A stretch of 64,000 nucleotides of DNA from VAZQ01 sp963702695 (GCA_963702695.1 CAVPDS010000005.1:88668-152667); one strand, 5' to 3'. Shown: positions 1-9,059, counted from the stretch's first letter. The notes: a model not told the origin generated them from the sequence alone. Translations and numbers: made by a program.

Positions 1-165
1 GACGGCGTCATCCTCGTCGTCAACCGCCACCGGCGGCAGCGGGCGCGAATAGGCCGGATAGGCCTGTACCGGCCGGACCGGATAATATTGAGCCAAAGCC
101 GAACCAGCGAAGCCCGCTGAGCCGAACGTTACAAAAATCAAAGCCGCAGCCGTGCGCCAGAACAT
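1..165 (-). CDS. Secreted protein, N-terminal fragment cut by window edge
   Basis: Reading leftward from ATG at 165, an open frame continues off the window. The first 25 or so residues form a signal peptide with a hydrophobic core, ending in an ALAQ-type cleavage site. The mature part starts rich in Tyr, Pro and Arg, then turns acidic (DDEDD). A purine-rich GGAGGGGG stretch lies directly upstream of the ATG. The catalytic or structural domain is outside the window, so no function is assigned. Confidence 0.6.
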   Translation of the reverse strand, partial: MFWRTAAALIFVTFGSAGFAGSALAQYYPVRPVQAYPAYSRPLPPVAVDDEDDAV

Positions 166-315
166 TCCCCCTCCATCCCCGAAGGCCTTTGAAGCACCCC
201 GAAATCGTCCATGATCAAGGCACATTCAAGACCAAGACGGCGAATTTACCAAGCCCTTGATAAGACGGCGTTAACTGCTAGCGGTTCCGCGGGCGCGAAG
301 CCCGCTCCGCGGAAC

Positions 316-696
316 TCAGGAGCCCTTTCGATCAGCGAGCACCTGGCGGGCGACGCGGAAGCAGTCAACGCCGACAGGCGCTCCGCAATAGACCGCGATC
401 TGGGTGAGCGCGGCTCGCAACTCGTTCTCAGTGAGGCCGTTGGTCAGTGCGCCGCGGACATGGGTTTCGAACTCGTGCATTTTTCCGAGCGCGGCGATCA
501 TGCCGAGATTGAGGATCGAGCGCTCGCGCGGTGTCAGCGTGTCATCGCCCCAAGCTTCGCCCCAGCAGTATTGAGTGAGGAGGCGCTGGAAATCACGGCT
601 GAAGTTGTCGGCGCCCTTGAGTGCGCGATCGACATAGGCATCACCGAGCACTTTCTTGCGCATGGCGAGACCGCGATCATAGGTGTCCTGGTCCAT
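316..696 (-). CDS. Carboxymuconolactone decarboxylase family protein (PcaC-like)
   Basis: This 126-residue protein has the length and all-helical pattern of gamma-carboxymuconolactone decarboxylase. Family hallmarks are the central TPRERSILNLGMIAAL helix, the HVRGALTNGLTENEL stretch, and a C-terminal YCGAPVGVDCFRVA segment that matches the usual YCG.P...DAFRVA ending. Known family members decarboxylate 4-carboxymuconolactone in the protocatechuate branch of the beta-ketoadipate pathway, but many CMD paralogues have other roles. No other pca gene is nearby, so the substrate is open. The ATG at 696 lies one base after the stop of the upstream gene, so the two are probably co-transcribed. Confidence 0.8.
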   Translation of the reverse strand: MDQDTYDRGLAMRKKVLGDAYVDRALKGADNFSRDFQRLLTQYCWGEAWGDDTLTPRERSILNLGMIAALGKMHEFETHVRGALTNGLTENELRAALTQIAVYCGAPVGVDCFRVARQVLADRKGS

Positions 697-697
697 C

Positions 698-1240
698 TCA
701 AATCTCCTGGGAGGTGTTGGTCAGCTTGACGAAGGCGGCGATCAAGGCTTCGACAGCGGGCGACGAAAACGGCTTCGCCAGCATGGTCGCATAGGAGGCG
801 ATGCTGGTGCGGGCGGCTTGCTCGGCGGATGTTGTCTGTTCGCCCGCCGGGAGCGCGGGCACCAGTTCGTACAGGGCTTCCTGCTGCAGCCGCTCGGCTT
901 CCAGTTCGATCGCCTTGATCTTGGTGCGGAAGAGTTCGGCGTTCGGACCGGCGATCAATGCGGGCGGCATTTTCAGCGCGCGGCGTACGTTGCGAAGGGG
1001 GATGACAGTAGCATCACGCCATGGGCCAGCCTTGCTTTCGATCCACTCGACTTCACCGGCAGTAAAGGCGCGGCGCTGTTGCGCAAGCCAAAGCAGGAAG
1101 AACAGGATGTTCACATCGACGCCGGCTTCGTCCTGCAACTGGATGCAGGAGTCCGCGACGCCGGGCTGGCGATAGAGTTGCAGTGAAAAGCGCCAGAACG
1201 GCGACGCTGGCGTGGAGGGTTTGACGTCGGCCTCGGTCAT
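698..1240 (-). CDS. TIGR02444 (DUF2390) family protein
   Basis: The chosen ATG at 1240 gives 180 residues and places the conserved ASPFWRFSLQLYRQPGVADSC opening near the N-terminus; the frame is open further upstream but that extension looks non-coding. The PFWRFSLQLY and CIQLQDEAGVDVNILFF motifs are typical of TIGR02444, a small helical family of unknown function. The stop is one base before the CMD-family start, so translation is probably coupled. Family assignment is by remembered motif; function is unknown. Confidence 0.75.
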   Translation of the reverse strand: MTEADVKPSTPASPFWRFSLQLYRQPGVADSCIQLQDEAGVDVNILFFLLWLAQQRRAFTAGEVEWIESKAGPWRDATVIPLRNVRRALKMPPALIAGPNAELFRTKIKAIELEAERLQQEALYELVPALPAGEQTTSAEQAARTSIASYATMLAKPFSSPAVEALIAAFVKLTNTSQEI

Positions 1241-1297
1241 CAGCTCGGTCCCGTCTGTATCGCGCGCGTCACTCCGCGCCGATATCGCGCGGTGATC

Positions 1298-1443
1298 GTG
1301 TCCCGGGCTCGTGGAGCGAAGCCGAGCGAGAACCGGGACCCAGCGCAAAGAAGCGCAGCACAGTATCGAAACGGCCTGCGGCCATTACTTCTCCCTGGGT
1401 CCGGGCTCGGCGCTCGCGCGATGCGCTCGCTGGGCCGGGACAC
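1298..1443. repeat. Imperfect inverted repeat, extragenic
   Basis: The 234-base gap between the TIGR02444 gene and the Ldh gene holds arms beginning GTGTCCCGGGCTCG (1298) and ending CTGGGCCGGGACAC (1443), separated by sequence that repeats GCTCG and CGAGC blocks. It looks like a GC-rich extragenic palindrome of the kind dispersed in Bradyrhizobium-like genomes. No gene is seen in the gap. Confidence 0.5.
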
Positions 1444-1474
1444 GGATCATGACATCAGTGCACGCTCCTCGCGA

Positions 1475-2551
1475 CTACGCCCGCGCGCGGAGTGGTGCGA
1501 TCGCGAGCGTCGTGGCGAGGCCGTCGAGTTGCTGCACCAGCGCCGCCGCCAGCGGGATGCCGTTCTGCTCGCGTTCGGCGCGGCGCGCGCGCCGGCCCTG
1601 GCCCGGGATGCGGATCTCATCGAACCCTGGAAGCCGCTTCGAGGAGGCCAGATCGCGGATGTGACGATCGACTTCCGCGCGGAACGTCTCGAGCGGGACG
1701 AAGCGGGCGACGTCGAGCGCGATTATGAATTGCCCGGTGTTGGTTTCCTTCGACTGGTCGGCGTTGACGTCTTTCACGTCGCGCCCGAAGGCGGCGCGGT
1801 TGAGCGGGCCACCGAGAAGACCGAGAATCAGCGCGAGACCGCTGCCCTTATACTCGCCAATCGGGACATAATTGCCTTCCGCGATTTTCTTGCCGTCGGT
1901 AATCGGCTCGCCGGTGGTGCGATTGATCACCCAGCCTTCCGGCAAAGGCTTGCCCGCTGCGGCGTAGGCCCGGATTGCGCCATTGGAGGCGACCGAGGTG
2001 GCAATGTCGAGCACGACCGGCGCCTCAACTCCGGCCGGGATTGCCACCGCCAGCGGATTGGTGCCGAGCAGCGCCTCGGCGCCGCCCCAGGGCGCCATGA
2101 AGTTCGAGCCGGACACCGCGCCGTAGATGCCGACCATGCCGTGATCGAGCGGGATCGTCGCATAGGTCGAGCCAGCGCCAGCGTGGTTCGAGCGCCGCAC
2201 GCCGACCCAGCCCACGCCCATCTCGCGCGCGATCTCGACGGCGAGATTGGCGGCGCGGTCCATCACCAGATGGCCCATGCCGTTGTCGCCGTCGAGCAGC
2301 GCGGTTGCGGGGCTGCGCTCGATCACCTGCATGTTCGCGCGCGGATTGATGTGGCCACCCTGTAGCGTGCGGACGTAGCCGGGCAGGCGGAAGACGCCGT
2401 GCGCGTCCGAGCCGGTGAGGTCGGCGTCGAGCATGGCGCCGGCGACGATGCCGGCGTCCGGTTGCGGCAGCCCGCACTTGGCGAGCGCGTCCGTCATGAA
2501 CGCGCGCAGATGCGCGGACGGGATGCGCAAATCCTCGGCCGGGGTCAGCAC
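1475..2551 (-). CDS. Ldh family (malate/lactate dehydrogenase type 2) oxidoreductase
   Basis: The 358-residue protein belongs to the Ldh_2 (YlbC/ComC-type) NAD(P)H-dependent 2-oxoacid reductases. Visible hallmarks are LTGSDAHGVFRLPGYV near residue 50, the SNHAGAGSTYA active-site stretch with its conserved His, PWGGAEALLGTNPLAVAIP, and the EYKGSGLALILGLLGG segment. Family members interconvert 2-hydroxy acids and 2-oxo acids in the cytoplasm, for instance ureidoglycolate, malate or sulfolactate. The start is GTG at 2551, overlapping the end of the M24 gene by seven bases, which implies translational coupling. The substrate is unknown. Confidence 0.85.
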   Translation of the reverse strand: MLTPAEDLRIPSAHLRAFMTDALAKCGLPQPDAGIVAGAMLDADLTGSDAHGVFRLPGYVRTLQGGHINPRANMQVIERSPATALLDGDNGMGHLVMDRAANLAVEIAREMGVGWVGVRRSNHAGAGSTYATIPLDHGMVGIYGAVSGSNFMAPWGGAEALLGTNPLAVAIPAGVEAPVVLDIATSVASNGAIRAYAAAGKPLPEGWVINRTTGEPITDGKKIAEGNYVPIGEYKGSGLALILGLLGGPLNRAAFGRDVKDVNADQSKETNTGQFIIALDVARFVPLETFRAEVDRHIRDLASSKRLPGFDEIRIPGQGRRARRAEREQNGIPLAAALVQQLDGLATTLAIAPLRARA

Positions 2552-3849
2552 GGCGCGACGGCGATTTCGAGCGGGAATTTATCGACGACCTCGTGCCCGT
2601 CCCTGGTCACGATCAGGGTGTGCCCGAGGAAGATCCCAAACATGCCGTCGGCGGTGATCGGATTAGGTTCCGCCATGATGATCATGCCCGGCTTCTGAAT
2701 CATCTCGAATTCCTGCGCCGCCACGTGCTCGGCCGTGATGTGCGGAGCGTCGGTGACGAGGTCGATGCCATGGCACTGGGTCGGGCGCGACTGCACGCCG
2801 TTGTCGCGGAAGAATTTGCTCGCCGTGCGCATGTTCTCGAGCGGCTTGCCGGGCGCGATCTCGGCAATGATCTTCTTGTAGCCCGGCAGTGTGATCTCGT
2901 CCCAGAACTTGCGCACCATGTCGGTCGGCTCGCCGAGGCAGATCGGTGAGCCGATCTGCGCGGTGTAGCCGCGATAGCCGGCGGCCAATTCCATGTTGAT
3001 GATGTCGCCCTTCTCGAGCACGCGCGCGGACGGGCGTGGATTGCCGAACACCATGGCGGGGTTCGCCATCGGCGTCGAACCGATGATCAGGAAGTCGATG
3101 TCGCCGCCGCCTTCGAGGATGGCGGCGCCGGCCGCGGCGCGGAGCTCGTACTCCTTCACACCGGGCTTGGCGCGCGCGATCATCGCCTCCATCGCATTCT
3201 GGCAGAGCACGCCGGCTTTGCGGATGCAGTCGAGCTCCTCCTCGCTGTGCACCGAAAGGAATTCGTGCAGGAAGCCCTTGGTGAAGACGAGTTCGGCGTC
3301 GGGGAGATTCTCTTTCAACACGTTGTACTGGTTGACCGGCAGGTAATCACTGTGCCGCGGGTCGATCTCCATGAGGCCGATGCGGCCTTTGGCGAGGCCG
3401 AGCTCACGGATGCGCTCGACCATTACGTCGGCGTAGCGGCCGTTGCGGCTGTGGCGCACGTCCTTGATCGCGATCTCGACCTGACGGCGCACCGCCTCGG
3501 CGTGGGTGCCGCCCATCGAGTAGACCATGGTCGGCTCGCCTTCGAGTGGCACCAGCACGTAGCAGCAGAGCGCGTGCCACTCCCAATGGCCGCTGAGCCA
3601 CAGCATGCCGCCGCCAAAGCTCCAGTGGCTCGGGCCGCCCGGCACGATCAGCACGTCGAGCTTGTTGGCGCGCATCTTGTCGCGAACCGCGGCATAGCGG
3701 CGATCGTATTCCTTCTTGGAGAACTGCTCGTAGACCGCGTCCCGGTAATACGGCGTGTCGCGCATGTTGGCGAACGGCAGCGACTGGTCGAGCTTGGTGC
3801 GGACGATTTCCCACGGCTGCGGGCCGATGCGGGGCGGCTGGATGTTCAT
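2545..3849 (-). CDS. M24 (creatinase/aminopeptidase-like) family protein with degenerate metal site
   Basis: The 434-residue protein has an N-terminal creatinase-type domain (about 1-190) and a C-terminal pita-bread domain. In the M24 metal site, the usual two Asp positions read NMELAAGYRGYTAQIG, so they appear replaced by Glu or Ala and Gln. The usual last Glu region reads GIFLGHTLIVT, with His in place of Glu. The His in QCHGIDLVTD and the Glu in IIMAEPNP remain. This suggests a creatinase-like C-N hydrolase or lyase rather than a metal aminopeptidase; that is inference. The gene is coupled to the Ldh gene and follows the ABC transporter genes. Confidence 0.8.
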   Translation of the reverse strand: MNIQPPRIGPQPWEIVRTKLDQSLPFANMRDTPYYRDAVYEQFSKKEYDRRYAAVRDKMRANKLDVLIVPGGPSHWSFGGGMLWLSGHWEWHALCCYVLVPLEGEPTMVYSMGGTHAEAVRRQVEIAIKDVRHSRNGRYADVMVERIRELGLAKGRIGLMEIDPRHSDYLPVNQYNVLKENLPDAELVFTKGFLHEFLSVHSEEELDCIRKAGVLCQNAMEAMIARAKPGVKEYELRAAAGAAILEGGGDIDFLIIGSTPMANPAMVFGNPRPSARVLEKGDIINMELAAGYRGYTAQIGSPICLGEPTDMVRKFWDEITLPGYKKIIAEIAPGKPLENMRTASKFFRDNGVQSRPTQCHGIDLVTDAPHITAEHVAAQEFEMIQKPGMIIMAEPNPITADGMFGIFLGHTLIVTRDGHEVVDKFPLEIAVAPC

Positions 3850-4016
3850 TTGCGAGTGCTCCCTCCAATTGCGGCGGTGTTATATCAGAGTTGGAGGGGC
3901 GGCAAAGGCTGTAGGACCATGGGGCCGGAGGGCGGATTAAGCGAAGCGTAATCCGCCGTTCCACGTATGCCGCGGCGGTTACTTGTTCGGCCAACCTGCC
4001 CTACAGTTAAATTGTC

Positions 4017-5063
4017 TTAGTCCGTGCAATTGCCAATCGTAGTGCGGCCGCCGGCCGCTTCCACTGCTTCCTTCGCGAACGGGAGATTGAACACCTGCGC
4101 CACCGTCGGCTTGTGGGCAGCGTCGATGTCGCCCTCGCCGACATCGTTGTCGATGGTCCACTGCGTGCGCTTCGGATCGAAGCCTTCGTTGATTCCCCAG
4201 ATGCAGTTTTTGGTAATGACATCCCAGGCGTATTCGACCGCCTCCTTCGGCTTCTCGGTCGCCTTGACCATGATCGGGATGACTTTGTCCTTGTCGCGGT
4301 ACATGGCGCGGTTGGCCTCGATCATGGCGGCGATCGTGTCGCGCAGCAGCGGTCGGTCGCGCGCCAGCCAGTCGGTGTTGGCGCCGTACATGTTGTAGAC
4401 GTAGTCAGGAACGAGTTGCGAGATCTCGATCAGCACGTGGGTGCCGGGTTTCTGCTGCCGGGCGAGGTAGAAATCTTCGGGATGCAGTGCGACGCCGTCG
4501 ATGATGCCGGTCACGATGCCGGCCAGGCGCCCTGCCGTCGCCTGCGAAATGAACTGGGCATCATTGACGGTGAGGCCGCCCTTGCGCAGCGCCTCGCGGC
4601 CCATGCGCCATTGGTAGCCACCGACGCCGCCGCCGGCGGCGCTGAGCTTCTTGCCTTTGAGATCGGCGAAGGTCTTGATCGCCGCGCTGACGGTGTAGCT
4701 CTGCGGCATCCGCGCGGCAAAACCCCAGATCTGCTGGGCATGCGAGCCGCGGCCGATCGCAACGTCAGTGACGTTGGCGATCGCGGTGCCCTGGTTCACG
4801 GCCGCGAGCGCCGCCGGCGACTGGCCGCCGTCGAACTGCAGGATGGTGGCGTCGATGCAATGCTTGGCGAACAGCCCGAGCGCCTTCGCCACGTGCGGGG
4901 TGGTATGCACCACGTTGGGGGGCGTCACCGATACGCCGACATTGATCTTGCGCATCCCGTTCGGGCAGTTCTGCGCGGCGGCGCCGCTGGCGGTGACAAT
5001 CAACGCACAAGCCGCGAGGCCGACGAGTTGCAGCGCGCGGGTTCGCTGGTTGGATTTCAACAT
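4017..5063 (-). CDS. NitT/TauT-type ABC transporter substrate-binding protein (paralogue 1)
   Basis: The ATG at 5063 starts a 348-residue protein with a signal peptide of about 30 residues ending AAAQ. The mature part has the NMT1/SsuA-type fold: INVGVS, GLFAKHCIDATILQF, LHPEDFYLA and a RDTIAAMIEANRAMYRDKDK helix. It is a close tandem paralogue of the next upstream gene, with roughly 60 percent identical residues by eye and the same QNCPNGMRKINVGVS mature start. Four Cys positions are shared by both copies. It should deliver a small ligand to the permease encoded at 6163-7047. The ligand is unknown. Confidence 0.85.
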   Translation of the reverse strand: MLKSNQRTRALQLVGLAACALIVTASGAAAQNCPNGMRKINVGVSVTPPNVVHTTPHVAKALGLFAKHCIDATILQFDGGQSPAALAAVNQGTAIANVTDVAIGRGSHAQQIWGFAARMPQSYTVSAAIKTFADLKGKKLSAAGGGVGGYQWRMGREALRKGGLTVNDAQFISQATAGRLAGIVTGIIDGVALHPEDFYLARQQKPGTHVLIEISQLVPDYVYNMYGANTDWLARDRPLLRDTIAAMIEANRAMYRDKDKVIPIMVKATEKPKEAVEYAWDVITKNCIWGINEGFDPKRTQWTIDNDVGEGDIDAAHKPTVAQVFNLPFAKEAVEAAGGRTTIGNCTD

Positions 5064-5073
5064 GTCGCGGCCC

Positions 5074-6114
5074 TCACTGCTTGCAATTGCCGATGGTGAC
5101 GCGCCCGCCGGCGGCTTCGACCGCTTCAGCGGCGAATTTGGCGTCGGCCACCTGGTCGACACTCGGCTTGTGGGCGGCATCGATGTCGCCGTTGGAAACG
5201 CTGTTGTCGATGCTCCACTGGGTGCGCTTCGGGTCAAACCCCTCGTTCACTGACCAGACGCAGTTCTTGGTCTCGACGTCGATCGCGTATTCGACCGCTT
5301 CCTTCGGCTTTTCGGTCGCCTTCATGATGATCGGGACGACCTTGTCCTTGTCGCGGTAGATCGCGCGGTTGGCCTCGATCATCGCGGCGATCGTGTCGCG
5401 CAGCAGCGCGCGATCGCGATGCAGCCAGTCGGTCGAGGCCCCGTAGGCGTTGAACATGTATTCCGGCAGCAGGTCGGAGAGCTGGACCAGGAGATTGAGG
5501 GTGGGCTTCTGCTTGCGCGCGAGGTAGACGTCCTCCGGATGCAGCGACACGCCGTCGACCTGGCCGGCGACCAGCCCCGGCAACCGGCCGGCCATCGCGG
5601 ACGGGATGAACTGGGCGTCGGACACGTCGAGGCCGGCGGACTTGAGCACCTCGCGGCCCATGCGCCAGTTGAAACCGCCGACGCCGCCGCCGGTCGCCGA
5701 GAGCCGCTTGCCCTTGAGGTCCTTCGCGGTCTTGACGTCGGGCGAGACCATGTAGGCCTGCGGCATCTTCGGCGCGAGGCCCCAGATCTGCACCACCTTC
5801 ATGCCGCGGCCGATCGCGACCTCGCTGGTGGCGCTGATCGCGGTACCCTGCACGGTCGCAGTGATCGCGGTCGCCGACTGCCCGCCCTCGAACTGCAGGA
5901 TCTGGGCATCGACGCAATGCTTGGCGAACAACCCTAGCTCCTTCGCCACATAAGGCGAGGTGTGCACGACGTTGGGCGGCGACGACGACACGCCGACATT
6001 GATCTTGCGCATGCCGTTCGGGCAGTTCTGCGCGGCGGCATCGCCGGCGCTGGTGAGGAGCACGCCGGCCGCGAGGAGTGGGAGCAGGGTGGCGAAATGG
6101 CGATGTCGGGTCAT
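5074..6114 (-). CDS. NitT/TauT-type ABC transporter substrate-binding protein (paralogue 2)
   Basis: The 346-residue protein has a clear signal peptide (LLPLLAAGVLLTSAGDAAAQ) and the same mature architecture as its neighbour at 4017-5063, including GGGVGGFNWRMGREVL and TEKPKEAVEYA. Only ten bases separate the two genes. It lies 48 bases after the permease gene, so permease, this gene and paralogue 1 form one leftward transcription unit. The divergence between the copies is concentrated in the ligand-facing middle section, which would fit different ligand preferences; that point is inference. Confidence 0.85.
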   Translation of the reverse strand: MTRHRHFATLLPLLAAGVLLTSAGDAAAQNCPNGMRKINVGVSSSPPNVVHTSPYVAKELGLFAKHCVDAQILQFEGGQSATAITATVQGTAISATSEVAIGRGMKVVQIWGLAPKMPQAYMVSPDVKTAKDLKGKRLSATGGGVGGFNWRMGREVLKSAGLDVSDAQFIPSAMAGRLPGLVAGQVDGVSLHPEDVYLARKQKPTLNLLVQLSDLLPEYMFNAYGASTDWLHRDRALLRDTIAAMIEANRAIYRDKDKVVPIIMKATEKPKEAVEYAIDVETKNCVWSVNEGFDPKRTQWSIDNSVSNGDIDAAHKPSVDQVADAKFAAEAVEAAGGRVTIGNCKQ

Positions 6115-6162
6115 GATCTTGGTCCCTTCTCGATTGGCTTAAGCGTCGATTGCCCGCAATGA

Positions 6163-7047
6163 TCAACTCTCGTCCGACACTGCCGTCCAAGGCGCGACGT
6201 ATTTCTCGGCGACCCGCAGCAGCGCCGTCAGCGTCACGCCGAGCAGGCCAAGCGTGACGATCGGCACGAACATCTTGTCGACCTGATAGGTGCTGGCGGT
6301 CCGCACGATCAGATAGCCGATGCCCGAGATCGCGGTGTAAAGGTCGGCGAGCACCATGCCGATGAGGCCGCGCCCGAGTGCGAGGCGCAAGCCGGTCACG
6401 ATGAATGGCAGCGCGGCCGGCAGCACGATGTTGAACCAGAGCTGCCGCTCGCTGCAGCGGAAGGCGCGCCCGACCTCGATCAGCTTCGGGTCGACCGACT
6501 TCACGCCCTGGTAGGTGTTGATCACCATCGGGAAGAACGCGAACATGAACAGAATGAGGATTTTCGCAGTCTGCTCGAAGCCGGCCCACAACACGACCAG
6601 CGGCACCAGCGCGACCGAGGGGATCGAGTAGAGGAAGGTGATGTACACGCTGAGCGCCACGTCGAGGAACCAGTAGCGCGCCAAGATCAGCCCCATCGCA
6701 ATCCCAAACACCGCTGCGAACAGAAATCCGACGGCCAGGACCTTGAGGCTCGGCCAGAGGTAGGTCCACAGCTCGCCGCTGATGATCATGTTGTAGCCGG
6801 CGACCGCGACCTTGCTCGGTGTGGTGAACAGGATCGGGTCGATCTGCGACCCGCCCCATTGCCAGATCAGCAGCGCAGTGGCGAGCGAGGCGACGCGGAT
6901 CGAAAGGTTGAGCAGGGCGCGGCGATGCCGGCGCTCGGTGGCGACCCGCTCGGCGCGGGCCTTGTCGTCGGACAGCGCAAGGCCGTCGCGGTGGGCTGCT
7001 GCGTCAGCTTGCAAGGCGCCGTCTCGGGTCTGTTCGACCGTGGTCAT
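6163..7047 (-). CDS. ABC transporter permease, NitT/TauT (SsuC-like) family
   Basis: The 294-residue inner-membrane protein has a charged N-terminal tail of about 50 residues followed by about six hydrophobic segments. The BPD_transp_1 coupling loop is visible as DPKLIEVGRAFRCSERQLWF followed by NIVLPAALPFIVTGLRL and ALGRGLIGMVLADLY, as in SsuC/TauC. Its ATG overlaps the stop of the ATPase gene by four bases (ATGA), so the two are translationally coupled and must form one transporter core. Confidence 0.9.
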   Translation of the reverse strand: MTTVEQTRDGALQADAAAHRDGLALSDDKARAERVATERRHRRALLNLSIRVASLATALLIWQWGGSQIDPILFTTPSKVAVAGYNMIISGELWTYLWPSLKVLAVGFLFAAVFGIAMGLILARYWFLDVALSVYITFLYSIPSVALVPLVVLWAGFEQTAKILILFMFAFFPMVINTYQGVKSVDPKLIEVGRAFRCSERQLWFNIVLPAALPFIVTGLRLALGRGLIGMVLADLYTAISGIGYLIVRTASTYQVDKMFVPIVTLGLLGVTLTALLRVAEKYVAPWTAVSDES

Positions 7048-7865
7048 GCGACTTCCCTTGGCGCGTTCGTTTGACGGGGCTTCGCGGTGTGCAACTGGTG
7101 CCAGATATGCAGGCGCAGTTCTGCGAAGCGCGGATCGGAGCGCACCGCATCCACGTCGCGTGGACGACCGAACGGCATGTCGAGGACTTCCTTGATGCGG
7201 CCGGGACGCGCGGTCATCACCGCGATGCGGTCGCCGAGCACGATCGCCTCGTCGATCGAATGGGTGATAAACACCATGGTCTTGCGTTCGTCGGGCCGCT
7301 GCATCAGCGCGAGCAGTTCCTCCTGCAGGATTTCGCGCGTCTGCGCATCGAGCGCGGCGAACGGCTCGTCCATCAACATGACCGACGGGTTCATCGCCAG
7401 CGCGCGCACAAGGCCGACGCGCTGCTGCATGCCGCCGGAGAGTTGATAGGGGTAATGACCTTCAAAGCCATTGAGGCCGACGAGGTCGAGATAGTGCGCC
7501 ACCCGCTCCTTGATCGTGCCGCTTGGCGCGCCGGCCATCGCGAGCCCGAAGGCGGCATTGTCGCGGACGGTTTTCCACGGCAGCAGGCCGAAATGCTGGA
7601 ACACCATGGCGACGCCGTCGGGGGGCCGGCCCGCGACCGGCTTGTCCTGGACCAGAAGGCGACCGCTGCTGAGATCGGTAAGGCCGGCGATGCAGCGCAA
7701 AAGCGTGGTCTTGCCGCAGCCGGAAGGCCCGACCACGCACATGATCTCGTCCCTCTTCACGTCGAGGGAGAGTTGATGGAAGGCGACGACCGCGCCATCG
7801 AGAAAAAGCTTGCTCGCGCTCTCGGCGACGATTGCCGGCCCGGCGGCCGTTTCGGCTGATCCCAT
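7044..7865 (-). CDS. ABC transporter ATP-binding protein, NitT/TauT (SsuB-like) family
   Basis: The 273-residue ATPase has Walker A GPSGCGKTT at about residues 46-54, a Q-loop in VFQHFGLLPW, the signature LSGGMQQRVGLVRAL, Walker B VMLMDEPFAALD and the switch His in VFITHSIDEA. This motif set is typical of SsuB/TauB ATPases that energise uptake of sulfonates, nitrate, thiamine precursors or similar small molecules. It is the first gene of the permease unit. The third binding protein lies 174 bases upstream in the same direction. Confidence 0.92.
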   Translation of the reverse strand: MGSAETAAGPAIVAESASKLFLDGAVVAFHQLSLDVKRDEIMCVVGPSGCGKTTLLRCIAGLTDLSSGRLLVQDKPVAGRPPDGVAMVFQHFGLLPWKTVRDNAAFGLAMAGAPSGTIKERVAHYLDLVGLNGFEGHYPYQLSGGMQQRVGLVRALAMNPSVMLMDEPFAALDAQTREILQEELLALMQRPDERKTMVFITHSIDEAIVLGDRIAVMTARPGRIKEVLDMPFGRPRDVDAVRSDPRFAELRLHIWHQLHTAKPRQTNAPREVA

Positions 7866-8039
7866 GGCTTCCTCGCCCAGACGCCTTCGGGCCCTGATTC
7901 TTTGAACAAGGCTTTAGGTCACGCTGCGGTCAAGTCGCCGCGGGCCTGTCTTAATGAGTTCGACACCGGGAGTCTCCGGGAAAAACCGGTCGAGTGCAAT
8001 GCGATAGGCAGGGTCAAACCGCCGCGCCCGGCGGGGAAC

Positions 8040-9059
8040 TTAGGGCCGGGCGGCGCGCTCGAAATAGCTCTCGTCAATGAAGCGGCTGATGTCGGCGGCT
8101 GGCTTTCCCTGTGGCCCGTATTGACGGCGAAGTTCGAGTACGCGCCTGGCGCCGGCGGTATCGATCTTGCCGCCCGGATCGAAGCCGCCGGGCTTGGCGA
8201 CCATGAGGTCGTAATTCTCCTGCGCGGCGGCATCCGTGGTCCCCGCGATTTCGGCCTTGAGGATGTCGATCGCCGCCTGCTTATTCGCCGGGGCCAGCAG
8301 CCAGTCGAGGCCTTGGCGATAACCGCGGATGAAGGCGATGACCGTATCGGGATTGTTCTTGACCCAATCCCGGCGCGCGGCCGCGACAGTGGCCTGATAA
8401 CCGCCGAGCACATCGGCAGCGTTGGCCAGGTTGGTGTAGCCCTGCGCGACCGCGACCTGCGAGACGGGCGGCGTGAGCAGACCGGCGACAGCTTTGCCCT
8501 CGCGCAGCGCTTGCCAGCGTGCGCCGGTGTTGCCGAAGGCGGAGAGCTTGTAGTCCGCGGGGGTGACGCCGTCGCGGGCGAGGATGTCGCGCAGCACGAA
8601 AGTGAAGCCGGTGCCGATCGCGTCGACCGCGAGATCCTTGCCCTTGAGATCCTTGATGCTCTTGATGTCGGAGCGCGCGATCAGGCTCAGCGCGCCGTTG
8701 TTGCCGCCGAGGAAGGCGACCAGGTCGGCGTCCTTGGGCGCGTTGGGGGAGCCTTCGCCTTCCGCATAGGCGATGACATTGTCGAGCGCGGTCGTCACCA
8801 TCTCGAAGTCGCCTCTGATCAGGCCGACCATCTGGGAGACCGAGTTTGCGGTGTACATGTTCTTGGTGAGGAGCCCCTGCTTTTCGAAGAAGCCCTGCTT
8901 CTGCGCGACCCAGATCGGCCACAGCGAGGAACTCTTGAACGAATTGATGGTGATCTGTTTCTGCGCTTGCGCCGGAGCGGCGAACGCCATCGCCAGACCA
9001 AAAAGAACGGTGGGGAGGATGGCGCCCAGCGCGCGGGCAAACTGATCATTTCGCAACAC
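8040..9059 (-). CDS. ABC transporter substrate-binding protein (NMT1/SsuA-like), third of the locus
   Basis: A GTG at 9059 is chosen as start because GGAGG lies seven bases upstream and a signal peptide (ILPTVLFGLAMAFAAPAQAQ) follows; the frame is open upstream but looks non-coding. The product is 339 residues. Mature hallmarks are KQITINSFKSSSLWPIWVAQKQG, MVTTALDNVIAYAEG, SIKDLKGKDLAVDAIGTGF and the NPDTVIAFIRGYRQG helix. It is only distantly similar to the two tandem paralogues downstream. It probably belongs to the same transporter, since no other permease is adjacent. Confidence 0.85.
   Translation of the reverse strand: MLRNDQFARALGAILPTVLFGLAMAFAAPAQAQKQITINSFKSSSLWPIWVAQKQGFFEKQGLLTKNMYTANSVSQMVGLIRGDFEMVTTALDNVIAYAEGEGSPNAPKDADLVAFLGGNNGALSLIARSDIKSIKDLKGKDLAVDAIGTGFTFVLRDILARDGVTPADYKLSAFGNTGARWQALREGKAVAGLLTPPVSQVAVAQGYTNLANAADVLGGYQATVAAARRDWVKNNPDTVIAFIRGYRQGLDWLLAPANKQAAIDILKAEIAGTTDAAAQENYDLMVAKPGGFDPGGKIDTAGARRVLELRRQYGPQGKPAADISRFIDESYFERAARP

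Noticed and set aside
5234..6859. 541-codon minus-strand frame over the binding protein and permease
   Set aside because: Arg/Ala/Gly-rich shadow frame of two recognised genes.
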